From Tillandsia leiboldiana (taxonomy: Eukaryota > Streptophyta > Magnoliopsida > Poales > Bromeliaceae): a stretch of 64,000 nt of DNA. The stretch's first letter is position 1. Every line of letters begins with the position of its first letter. The stretch is from contig CM055080.1 of assembly GCA_029204045.2 (NCBI GenBank), positions 10,480,838 to 10,544,837 of the forward strand, written 5' to 3'. A program made the position numbers and the translations under genes. Under the pieces are notes generated by a model, which made no database searches, was not told the origin of the DNA, and saw only the letters and a list, made by a program, of their open reading frames with translations. Of this stretch, positions 24,401 through 36,824 are shown in pieces.

Positions 24401-27400
24401 AATATGGGAAAAGGGTGGAGCGAGAAGCAGGAAGGGAGAAGAGAGACGGAAGAGAATAGAGCGGAGGGTAGTAAGAAAAAAAGAGAAGAGAAGCTACTAG
24501 AGAGGAAGAAGGGCCAAGGAGGAAGATATGGGTGGCGGAAGAAAGAAGGGGTACTTTGTCCATAAACAAGAAACATTCTGAAAGTATAAAAACCAATAAA
24601 CAAGCATGTTAAGTGTAAAACCAAAAATAAGGAGAATATTAGTGTAAAAAGACCACCTAGTTAAAGAATATGTCATATAGTAGAATCTTTTTTATGGGTC
24701 AATAGAAATTCCTGTGGGGAACTTGATGGATTGTCTGTCATGAGCTACCAACACAGATGCACGAAAGATAGAGAAAACCGAAAAACGATAATAGAAATAA
24801 AAGCAAAAAAGAAGAAACCAAGATTTTTACGTGGTTCAGCAATTGCCTACGTCCGCGGGGAGAGCGAGAGAGATGTATTCCACTATAAGAAGAAACAAAA
24901 GAAATACAAGGTTACACCTTATGTCTTCTTCTAATAAAAAACCAAGTGCCTTATGATGATCCAAATTAAAGAAGTATATAAAATTCTGACCAAAATCTTT
25001 TATGACGTTGCTTTGAAGAATCTGAATCGCTCAGGCAATTAGTCGAGAACCTCTGCTCCGCTGCTGAAACTAAAGCCGCATGCGAGCCCCCGTTTACCTT
25101 CTCTTGCTGCCGTACTTTCTCCAGAACCGGAACCCGGTCGCTAATTAATTATCCAAGGTGTCCCTTGGTATTGCCGTACGTTTCAAGGATCCGAGCCGCT
25201 AATTAATTAGCCTCCATGCACATTGCACGCCGTGCTCCGTACGGCCACAAGGCAAACCAAAAGACTTTAATTAATTTACATAAGCCTCTCCCGTGTACAT
25301 GCATATATATATATAATGCATAATGACGCCGGTCAAAGTCAACTAATCCTAATTAGATTAGGATGTGTATAGATAGACATAAATCTTGCACCATCAGAAA
25401 TTAACTTTAAGATAAAATAATATATTCCATACACCTAATCTATATCATAACCAACTTAATTGATTTATTAAATTTGACTCAATCCAAAATTCAAAAAAAG
25501 GCATAAATCCGTAACAATTCCATGAAAAGAATTATTCATATACAATTCTGTTATAGTGGTACTCAAAATAAATACAGTTAAGGCTAGAACGTAAAACCAA
25601 AAACATTCAGGTGCATGTTTGAAATACATCCGGTTAATACCTATACATAGTTACAACTTGACAAAAGATGTTCTAACAATGCAGCTGAAATATTCAAATG
25701 TGTATATAGAACTAAACAGAAAGATAGAAAGAACTTTATACTAAATATGAACCAAATAGTAAATTATATAAACATCAAGGGATAGCAAAATCCCAAAATT
25801 TCTACCAAAATAAGACAATAGCTAATAAACATGTGCTATCAAAGCCCTCGGATGCCAGCAAATACCAAGAAATCACTAATCCTGTTAGTAGAGATTCTAT
25901 AATACCAGTAGTATATTGATGGTGCTGTAGCAATGCTACCGTGCTAATGGTAATGTTGCAATGGTGTTGTAGCATTATAGTCGAGAAAATAACAAGAAAA
26001 AGAGAAAGAAGAAATAGTGAAAGAAGAGGGAAATGAAAGAGATACAGGCCGCCAGTCCACACTCAGCTAGAAGGAAAACAGACGGCCAATGCAGGCTCAA
26101 AGAGGAGAGAAGCAAGGATGAAACACTAGAACAACTCAAAATTTCATTAATAAAATCTGATTATGAGAGAAGGCCAAAAGGACTATACATGGATTGTTTA
26201 GATTAAATACCTAAAGTAACGGATTCTAATAGAACTGAAGAAAACCACTTTCCAAACAAACCGAGTACTATTTTTGAAAATATTAGATTTAATCCAATCT
26301 AAATCAATCTGATAAACTAATAAAGTTAATCTCCGTCAACTAACTAAAATAAAGACCAAAGATGCAAAAAAAAAAAAAAAATGGAAGAAATGACTCAACT
26401 AAGACTTGAATTTGCTCTTAAGCCTAGATTCGAACTGCATTAGTTCACTTCTGCTGCTGAGTTCTGATCCTCCAGATCAATCCTAAGTTCCTAACTTAGC
26501 CTGAGACTGAATTTGCTCTCGGCCTAGGTTCGAACTGCATCAGTTCACTTCAGCCTCTGAGATCTTGTCCTCAAGATCAGGTTTGATACTTTGAAATCTG
26601 ATGGTGTAGTCTAATTCCTCTAACATGTGTGAACTGATCAGTTGTCACGATTTTCTTTCTAATGCCAATGAGCTACATAAATCTTCTTTGCCTCATCTAG
26701 GAAAAATGAATCAAGTATAACTTCTAAAGGCATCTTAACACTCAGTAAGTAACTTGATTTGATCTCCAACTCTGTATGTTTGGGATTGAACAAACTCCAC
26801 AAGTAGTGTTGGAGAAGAAACAGGAATCTTGGCAATACAATCAGATATTTCTTTTTCGAATTTGTCGATGGATTCTCTCTTGGGCGCTGTCATCATTCAA
26901 GGATCTCCATCTGGTTTCTTTATAAACGGAAGCATGGTGTTTACTGAAAACTAATGGATTGGAAAATTTTATTCAAAATGAATGAGGAAGGTACAAAGTT
27001 CGAAACTTAAGCTTCCGACTTGGGCTCTTCGCTGGGACTTGACCTCCTAAATAATGCAACGTTTTGCCTCCTAGCTCCGGCCGAACTTGATGGAGCCGGA
27101 CTCAAACACCTCTCGGAGCTGAAGCACCTTGGAAACTCGGACTCTCAGCTTGATCTCGCGCAAAGGCCGAAACCCCTCGAAGATTAACTACCAAAACTGC
27201 TGCTAGTGAAGCTAATGCTACTAATCTATTGAAGGTCCTACTACCAAACTACTAAGAAGACTACAATTATTTACAAAAAAAAAGAAAAACTACTGCTCCT
27301 AAGTTCTTTTGAGAGTTGAATATGTGTAGAAAGAGTTTCCTCTCTCCACTACCCGTGGGGTATTTATACTCTGCTTTTTGAATCCGAGTTCGCAAAAATC

Positions 27401-30400
27401 TCAGCCAAATTCTGAAATTTTTCGATATCTTGCCATACATCTAAGTGCCGGGATGACTGCTTTGCTCCCCATCCAACAACTGAAACTCTCCACCTCCCAT
27501 ATAGGATTATCGCCTACTAAACTATGTGGGTGTTTGGCCTTACTTTGAAAAGTGATTTTGGGCCAAAAAGTTCCTGTCATCTTCCTCTTGCCATCCTCTT
27601 TGCATCAATGCCTTTGGATCAATGAATCGACAAAGAAGTTGAGAAAAAAACCTAGGATTTTCTTAGTAGATCTTGCATTCCCATGGATTTGAAGACCAGC
27701 TGATGCCCAACCATAAAACCTTCAATGCCAGTTAATGCAGCCTTAACACCATTCAACATGTTGAAGGCAATGTATTCTTTGTAGATGTTGATGGCAAACA
27801 AATTTGTACTATCTAACACGTTCTACAAGCCTTCTGCTCCACATCTTAGCCCTGTTCCCAATTTTTCCTTGAGCTTTACAATCTGCATCAACTTTAACAA
27901 TGGCATCCTCTTGAATCTTTTTCTCTACCTTTGACTACCAAACTGCCTCTTGCTCACCAATTATTGGGGGCCTTTATTCCTTAAACTACCACGCCAAAGC
28001 AACTTCCTCGCGTTGATTGAGTAGATCAACCTATGATTATCAGGTTGGAATGGATCTTCTCTTTTCATTAGATGTCGCCTCACCCTCCGCAAGCACTCCC
28101 AAGTTGTCAATCTTTGGTCTTCCATGGTGGTTATCTGTAGTGTACAGTTAGATTCAACTTTTCTTTCTCTAGAAAGGCAAGCCTATTGTAACCAATAGAC
28201 ATTGTTTAGCAAAAATAAAGCCATGTTTACAAGCCTAAATCCTCTGGATGACTCAGTATTTACACTTTCTCGCTTACGAAACTATGTTTTTGTTTCCAAA
28301 TGATAGTAGAGACTCTTCTCAAATACCATAGCCCAGAAGCCGATTATAGACTCTGGATTTGTAGCAAATACCATGGCTATACAGAGCCAATTGAAACTAG
28401 AATTCAATATCAGTATGTTAATGTTTCTGCTTACAACCTTTAATTGGTTTTGAAGCCCCACCTAGTTAATTAGGTAGGTAGTCAGTAGGACTGAATTGAA
28501 GGCCGAGAAGCCTGTACGATACTTCAAACAAAGCTGATTCACATTAATATTTTTGTAATTGAAAAAAAAAATTGAAACAAGGAAATTCAAAAGTGTACGT
28601 GAAGATATTGCATTCAAACAGATATATTTCAACATTTGACTTTTATTTTTTTTTTTCCGAAATATCATTATGCTGTTCCCTCTTACTGTACTGTGATTTT
28701 TCATTGCATACTTATACCGGTCTTATTTTTTGTCCTCCCTATTTAGACTTTGTTTGCCGGAAATAAATGGGGGCGCATCTTTGCTTGGGATCTTCGTGCA
28801 ATAAGAGAAAATATTCAAAACAATACTCAGGTGCATTACGTAATCACTGTCCATGCAGGAGAGTATAAGTATATCAGGGCACTGTTGACTAGTTGGTTTT
28901 TTTGTCCACTAGGGCTCTTTTATACTAGTATCTTAATCAGTGTATAGTGTATACATATGTAGACACCCCTTTTGGCAAACTGGGACATACCAGAGATCAC
29001 GAGCAACATGGCATCTCCGAAGGTATTCTAATTATGAAGAATTAAAAGCATGATTCCTTGCCTTTCACTTGCTTACACATCTGCATTTGTGTTAAAATAA
29101 ATGCATGTGAAAATGTCATTTGTAGCTGGTTCCTGTAGTCATTGACTGTAAAGTGCTTGCGGCCTTTTATACACCTGTAGACATCTAAACATCACCTATC
29201 TGCATATGTATCCTTCTTACTGTGACAAATATTGGAGATAACTAACTATTCGTGGCTTTCAAGAACATACATGAATTATTACCAGAGCTAGTGCATCTAT
29301 TTTATATGCTAAGGCTGAACATAACTGACTATTAATGCGGCGACAAACTTAACCCATTGGAATCAAATCTATCTTTGCATTCCCAATTGGGCTTCTTGGA
29401 TTTACTAGGTCTAGAAAACTTTATTATTCTAAAACTAATTTTGTACATAAGTAATTTATTCACCGCATAGAACTAATTTTGTAAATAATTTTTTTTACAA
29501 AACTATTTTTATAATTATAATATTCTTGAAACTTATTAATAAAAAATTTCCTTCCCAGTTTGGCCCTTGCCATCACCAAAATTACAGTGTACCCCTGTCA
29601 ATTTTCAAACACACCTATTCCAGCCTTCAATCCTTGATTTTTCACCTAGGTAGAGCCAGGTTAATATCAGCCCTGGGCGCATCACTAGCTGGCTTAACTT
29701 GAATATCAGATGAATTTTATCCAATAGAGTGAAAGTACTAGGCAGCCATGTAGACAAATTGTCACCTTGCGGAAAGGATCAACCACAGTAAGTTTCAAAT
29801 ATATGTACATTTTACCGAAGATGACATATGCACAGAGTACATACTCTAGAAATTAGGACACATTTGGTTTGAAAAATTTTAAATTTGGACTAGAAATCGG
29901 ATGAGCCATTTTATTGTTAGCATTTAGTTTGAGGAATTGACATTCTGATTCTCATTATGGGGAAAATCGAATTCCTTCAAAATGACTCCCTTCATAGAGA
30001 TGGAGTCAACTTTGATTTTGGGAGAAATTGAAAAATATATGTTTTCACCAATAATTATTTTTATCCAAATAAATAATTTTATTAGAGTTAATATGGACAT
30101 AAATTTATAAGATTAAATTATAATTTTAAGTTTTAATTATGGATTCAAATTTTAAGTTTAAATTGCTAGCATAAATTTGGATTCTAATTTTGATTACAAA
30201 TTTAAAAGGTGGATTTAAATTTGAATATATTTTTTTTAACATTTCAATTTGAATAGAAATTTAAATTGTGAATTCAATATCTCATCCAAATTTGAATTGA
30301 AATTTAAATTAAATAGTATATTTAAAGAGTGAATCAAAATTTGTACTAGAGTTTCAGATTCAACTGTTTTAAATTCAATTAATAAATTTAAATTTGCATC

Positions 30401-31303
30401 CAAATGTTAATATTAAAGTTTAACTTTGAATCTTATATTTTAATTTATGAATTCTATTTGAAATATTTTTATAGGTAACTGAACTTCTCTCAATAATAAT
30501 AGATTAATACTGATTTCGATTCTTATTGTAAATTTAATAAATTAGAACATTTCATCATTCCATTATTTTTGTTATTTCGATTCATTTCGATTTTTCATGT
30601 ATATTGAGATGGCTAAAGATTTTGGTTAGATGTTATAGGTACCTGAACTCCCACTACCTATTCCACGACAGAGGATAAAGGTAGCCAGACAGCAGGCTGT
30701 GAGCCACTGCTAAAGATTTCAAGTTTTGGCTTTTTACTCTCTCATTTTTCTGATGATATAACTTCTGCGATAAAGCTGCAATGTGTTTTGTTATTCAAAC
30801 CTTTTTGTAAAAAAATTTCACAAGTTTTTCATAATTTACATTGTGGGTTAAGAGTATAAATATGAACATGATTTTCACACAGATATATGTTACTATGTAA
30901 GCGATGCTTTCTGTAATCAAGTCTATGGGCTCATAAATTTAAACAAAATACTACCTTTGCCTTAACTGTTGTTGCTTTTTAGAAAATAGCACCTAGAATT
31001 TCGACAGATAGAATCCAGTCGATAAAGTTGAACCCGTGTTGCCCGTATCAGCTAGCCTTCCATCGAGAGAACGGCTGGTAACTTTATTTTGCTAGTTTTT
31101 AGCCGGTTTTTGGATTAGTGCTGTTTCTTTTTCACTAGCTTTGATTTCTAGCTGTTTTATTCCTAGTAGAGCAGATTTTTTTTTCCTTTGTATCTTGGCT
31201 AAATTACAAAAAATCCCTGCATTTTATAGTTGTCTTTATGACCCCTGCATTTTCCTTTGTTTTAGCCCCCTACCGTTAGATTTTTAGTTAACTAAGACGA
31301 AAA

Positions 31304-31344
<41 letters not shown>

Positions 31345-34300
31345 CAGTAGAAGCAGAAGAAGAAAAAATAAATAAGAAAGAAGACAAGGGAAGCAGAAAG
31401 ATGACAAGATGAAAGAACTAAGAATAAGGTTGTCATGATGGTTCTAACATTGTTTCTCTTCTTCTCCCCTTTTTCTTTCCTTCTTTCTTCTCCCTTTCTG
31501 CTTCTTTTCTTCTTCTTCTTCTTTCTTCTGCTGCTGTCGTCCTAGAGAGAGCTCTCTTCAGGTTTCTTTTGATTATTCTTCTTTCTCTTCTTTTTAATCT
31601 TCTTCTTTGTTCCAACGCTGCACAGAGAGAGCTTCATTAGAACTAACAGAAAATTTAATCGTATGGAGTATTTGAGTGAAGAGGAAAAAAAAATGCATGA
31701 AGGGTAACTAAGACATCTTGTAAACTGCATGGCTTTTATTGTAATTTAGTCTTGTACCTTTCTACTTTCTAACTGCATTCAATATGCAGGTCGGGTGTCC
31801 TGAACCTTTTCACCGATACCGTGACACATGTGCATTGCCCTCAAGCTACTTTGTGGTAAGTATGGTTGGATTATTTTCTTTCACACGAATTAATGTTTTC
31901 AAAGATACGTTTGATTAACAAGAGTTAATAGTATCTGGGGCTGTTGTTTGTACAGGTCGTGGTGGCATCGTCATTATGCTATAAGAGCATCTTGGCTCCC
32001 TACATGTTCGGTAAGAAGTTTTATACTTACGCATAATCACTGCCATCATAATATCCTCTCTTTTTTTCTTATGTTAAAGTTGGTATGCGTTTCATTGATT
32101 AGTAGAGGTTGACATAATATTGAATGATTTTAGAAAAAATAAAATAAGCACAATCTCATACCTGGAAATGAGAGAAGTGTATTAATATTCCCAAAACAAA
32201 TATATGGACGGCCGCTTTAATATGTGACGCCCAACTTTTCAAGAGGTCGCCCATCCTAAAACTAACTATTTTAGCTCTAAAACGCTTAACCCTCTTAACC
32301 TCTTAAGTCTAGCCACCGCCTTAAATGTTATAGCCGGATTAAGAGGTTTAGCTGCATTATATTTTATATATAAAACTATTTCAAATTCTGGTGGTATCAC
32401 ATTACTACCCCTTGAAGCCCTAACGTTCTAATCAAGCTCTGGCAAACTCATAAGCATCAGGCGAAGTGAGACTCGTCCCGCTAGCCTTAGCTGACTTTGT
32501 GGGGAGCCGCGCTCTACCCACAATGGTCATTAGCTCGAAAGTCACACTCTGCCCGCTATATAACTTTAACTCATCCAAAACTCATCTTATACTTTCGACT
32601 GGTGATTGACTCCAATACTAACTGTGATGCCCCACTTTCCAAAAGATCATCCATCCTAGAAGTACTCTAGTTCTAATATGCTTAACCCTTTTAACCTCTT
32701 GGAACTAGTCACTACCCAAAATGTTATAGTCGGATTAAGAAGTTTAGCCCTATTATATTCTATATTATTTTAAATTCTAGAGGTGCACACAATACCTAAG
32801 TAACAACAAAAAGAAAAGTGGAACATAGACGAAGTGAAGCCAAGATTGCAACTACTACCTAATTATGCTCATGGATGCTAAAGCTCAAGAAAAAGAATAA
32901 TAGAGAAAAACTTTAAACAAGAGGAATCATCGCAATCTCACTCCCGAACAAATTTGAACGAGCTTCTGATCTCGAACCACTCAGAGGCCACAGATTTGAC
33001 TATCAGGAACATACATGCTTAGTCTTTCTACTACAATTTTCGTCGGTATTGTGATGGCTGCTAGAGAAATTTGTCTTGCCATTTATTATACTGCAGTCCC
33101 AATCTATAAAGTGGTAAATATTAGATTCCTGTGCTTGTAGGGACAAGGTCGAAGTTTCTTTATAATTTTGAAATTTAAAACAATTATATTACTAACCCAT
33201 TCAAAACAAAGGGATGAACTATTGGGTCAGCTGAGAAGTAGGTTTACTTTAAGCTTTCGACCAATGATAAAGAACACAGCCCAATTATGTTACCCGCGCA
33301 GCTATTGTTCTCATTTAAGCTTAAGAAAGAAATTTATAAATTTCGCTGTCCATGTATGTCATGTTTTTGCAATGGTGATTTCTTAAAAATCTTTAGCATA
33401 TTAAGTCTCTGTTGATTGTTGATGATTTTGCCTCTACAAAACACTGATAAAGTAACACGTTCACTCATTGCAAAATATTAAAATGAAAATAAAATTAAGA
33501 CAAATTAAGACTGTTATATGTTTCAGTGCAACAAGAGTCAAGTTTTCGACATACACAACCATTACAAATACCACTTAGCCAAAACTATCAAAAGCTTGTA
33601 ATGAGACTCGAACAATGGGAATCTCAACCTAGAAATTCAAACAATCTTCTATAATTCAGTAGAATATGAGAAGGTATCACATATCATATGGAACTAAAAC
33701 ACTATTCCACTAAGACCGTATGTTTTGCTAAACTAATCCAATAAAAGCCATCCCATGAATAATCTGTCATTACTTGAATATATGACTAGGAACTAGGAAG
33801 AACTTAAAACCCAAAAAATAATAATAACAATAACAAGACATAGCTCTTTTATCCGTAAGTGTTTAAGATCATATATGTTCATACTTAGAACTCCCAACCA
33901 ATCCACCCCCTTTTTGACCGATTATTCATCCTTAGATTGTACATTGGAATGTACAAAATCATGAGAAATTTCAGCATAACTAGCAATAATAACTAAGAAA
34001 TATGTCTCATACCTTCAATGAGTAATTGATCTCCCTCTTCTTGGTTTTATAATTTATACTTATATAACATTCTGAATAACTAGAATTCCCACATGCACGT
34101 GTGCCAGTTTGTACTGGAAGGGTGGATTGAGATTGGAAATTCAACTGATAGTCATCATGCCTTTGAGTCAATAGAATACGTGTCTATACTTTGCTGTGAA
34201 TGAGAACGAAGTAACTGTTGAGTTGTTAGGAGGGATTTAGCACATAACTAATAAAACCTATAAATCTTTCTTAACAGTGCAAGAAGTAAAAAGCTAACGG

Positions 34301-36736
34301 TGCAAGAAGTAAAAAGCAAATGTTATAAAAAGAAGATGGTGCAAGAAGTAAAGTATAAAATTTAAAAAAAAAAGAAGTAAAATCTCCCAACAAATAAAGA
34401 TGTTCAATCTCACCTAAAATCTGCTGTGCCGTATATAAATCCAGCACAAAAGTTCAAAATGTAAAAAAACCCCTCTTCCTAATCTAATAGAAGTACTCAC
34501 GAAAAAGATCAGCAAAGGAGCGAAAAATGGTTGCTATCTACTTATCAAACTAGATTGCCAAGTTCCAAAACATGAATAATTTCATAATACAACTAATTTT
34601 TCATCAAAAATAGCAAATAAAACTTGCAAGGACAATTTTCAAAATAACAAACCTGCATCTATTCAAATATAAGTAGCTAGAAATAACATTCTAAATCTAC
34701 TAAACAATGATTCGCCAAGACACTACGAGGATCCATGATTATTCCCTCTACATCCTTTCTAACACGAATGTCATTATCATGTGAATTATCTGACAAGCCT
34801 TCAGAAAGTGTATCATGATAAGGCTTATATTCCGCATCTTCTACATCTGTGTTACCTATGTAACACCCCAATAGTCCCACATCGGATGAAAAAAGAGTTC
34901 TGATTGGATATATGAGACCATACACGCTAGTAATAATAATCGGACTTAAGCATTTTGGGTTGTGATTTGGGTCCAACGAGTTCTTATTACTAGCGGGTCG
35001 GGTTGTCACAAATGGTATCAGAGACGAATACCAGCCGGAAGTGTGAGAGCTGCTATGCGGAGCAAAGTGCTACACCATGGGTTTGGTGGGAGCCACCTCT
35101 TGAATCCACAGAAGCCACCTCTTGAATCCACAGGAGCCACCTCTAGAATCTCACATCACCTGGTAATTCTGATCTATTATGTATTTGTGATCTGGTTTGA
35201 ACCCGACGAGGACGTCAGGGTCTAAACGGGGGGAATTTGTAACACCCCAATAGTCCCACATCGGATGAAAAAAGAGTTCTAATTGAATATATGAGACCAT
35301 ACACGCTAGTAATAATAACCGTGCTTAAGCATGTTGGATTGTGGTTTGGGTCAAATGAGTTATTATTGCTATTGGGTCGGGTCGTCACAACCTATATCAC
35401 ATACATCTCTAGTCATTATAGTAGTCTATTTACCTGATCTTGCACATAACTCCAATCTTTACCAGTGCCTCAAGTGTGAGAAACTAACAAGTGTGAAATT
35501 GAAAGAAACTTTCTTTAATCATTTTCTATGAGTCAAAACGGCCCATTCACACTTCAACAACAAATCTTGAAATTTTTCCCAATAGTCCAGTTCAATAATC
35601 TCCTATTATCCTGCAATAGCATGTAATATCGCCACAAATTGGATTCTTATCACTACACGCACAACTCAATGTCTTAGCAATTACAACAATAACTTTATTT
35701 TGGTCTTTCTTGTCATAAGTCACAACATTTTGATCAGAACTTACAAACATGGATTTTAAACCCTATAAATTTTTCTCAATACTAAATGGGGTCCACAAGC
35801 TAGCTATCTATTCTCTTCTTTCAGAGGGTGTGTGGCTTCATTCCTCTCCAATTTCAAGAACCATAGTCATAAAGATGTTCAAAGGGTTAGGTAGCGAAAC
35901 AAAATATTTCCAAAGGTTGAATAGGGTTTCCTAACGACCAAATTCGGTTTAGTTAAAATTAATTGCATATATTTTATATTTTTACCAAGTTATGACTCTT
36001 ACATGTTTCGTAAATCATTCATGAGATGTTTTATTTCTGAACATAACTCCATGTCTCTCAAAGATAGTGTTGCCAACCATAAAAATTTGTTTTCCAAGGA
36101 TTCTTGAACAGTTAGACAATCTAAGTTAAAATGGCCAAACTACATGCACAGAATTTCTCTAAACAGAAAATTAACAAAGCAAAATACGTGTTTAATAGCA
36201 AACCCACATGCCTCAACTAGATAGGTATCTAGCATAGCAGGGTGTTTATTTCCATATGATTTAGAACTTTCCTGGTTAACAAGATCTATACTTTCTAATA
36301 ACAACAAGAAACTCCTCTTTATTTATATAACCAAGTACAAGTTAACTAGAGCTAACAATATACAAGGAATACAAATCTAATTAATTAAGACTTCTTACAA
36401 TACACATCATATGTAAAGCAATTAATTAACAGCTAAAAAAGAAAACGTCTTAACGAACATTAGGGGAAAAAAGATGTGGAGGCAAGTACAGCTAAAATGA
36501 AAGAGATGCGTAAGAACAGTTCCATTCAAAGTTGTTTCATGAACAAGATTAATATAGTTCTCACAAGTAGCCAATTGCTAGTAACTATCCAGAACAAAAT
36601 GCAATTTAAGTGTCTAAGTTGGCAGTTGGCACTACTGCAAAGGGCCTATTTTAGAAGAGCTTTAGTTGAGGAGGTTTCCCTACATTTTACCATAATTTAT
36701 TATAATCATATTTTTAAGAGAGCTAGAGCTAATCTG

Positions 36737-36824
<88 letters not shown>

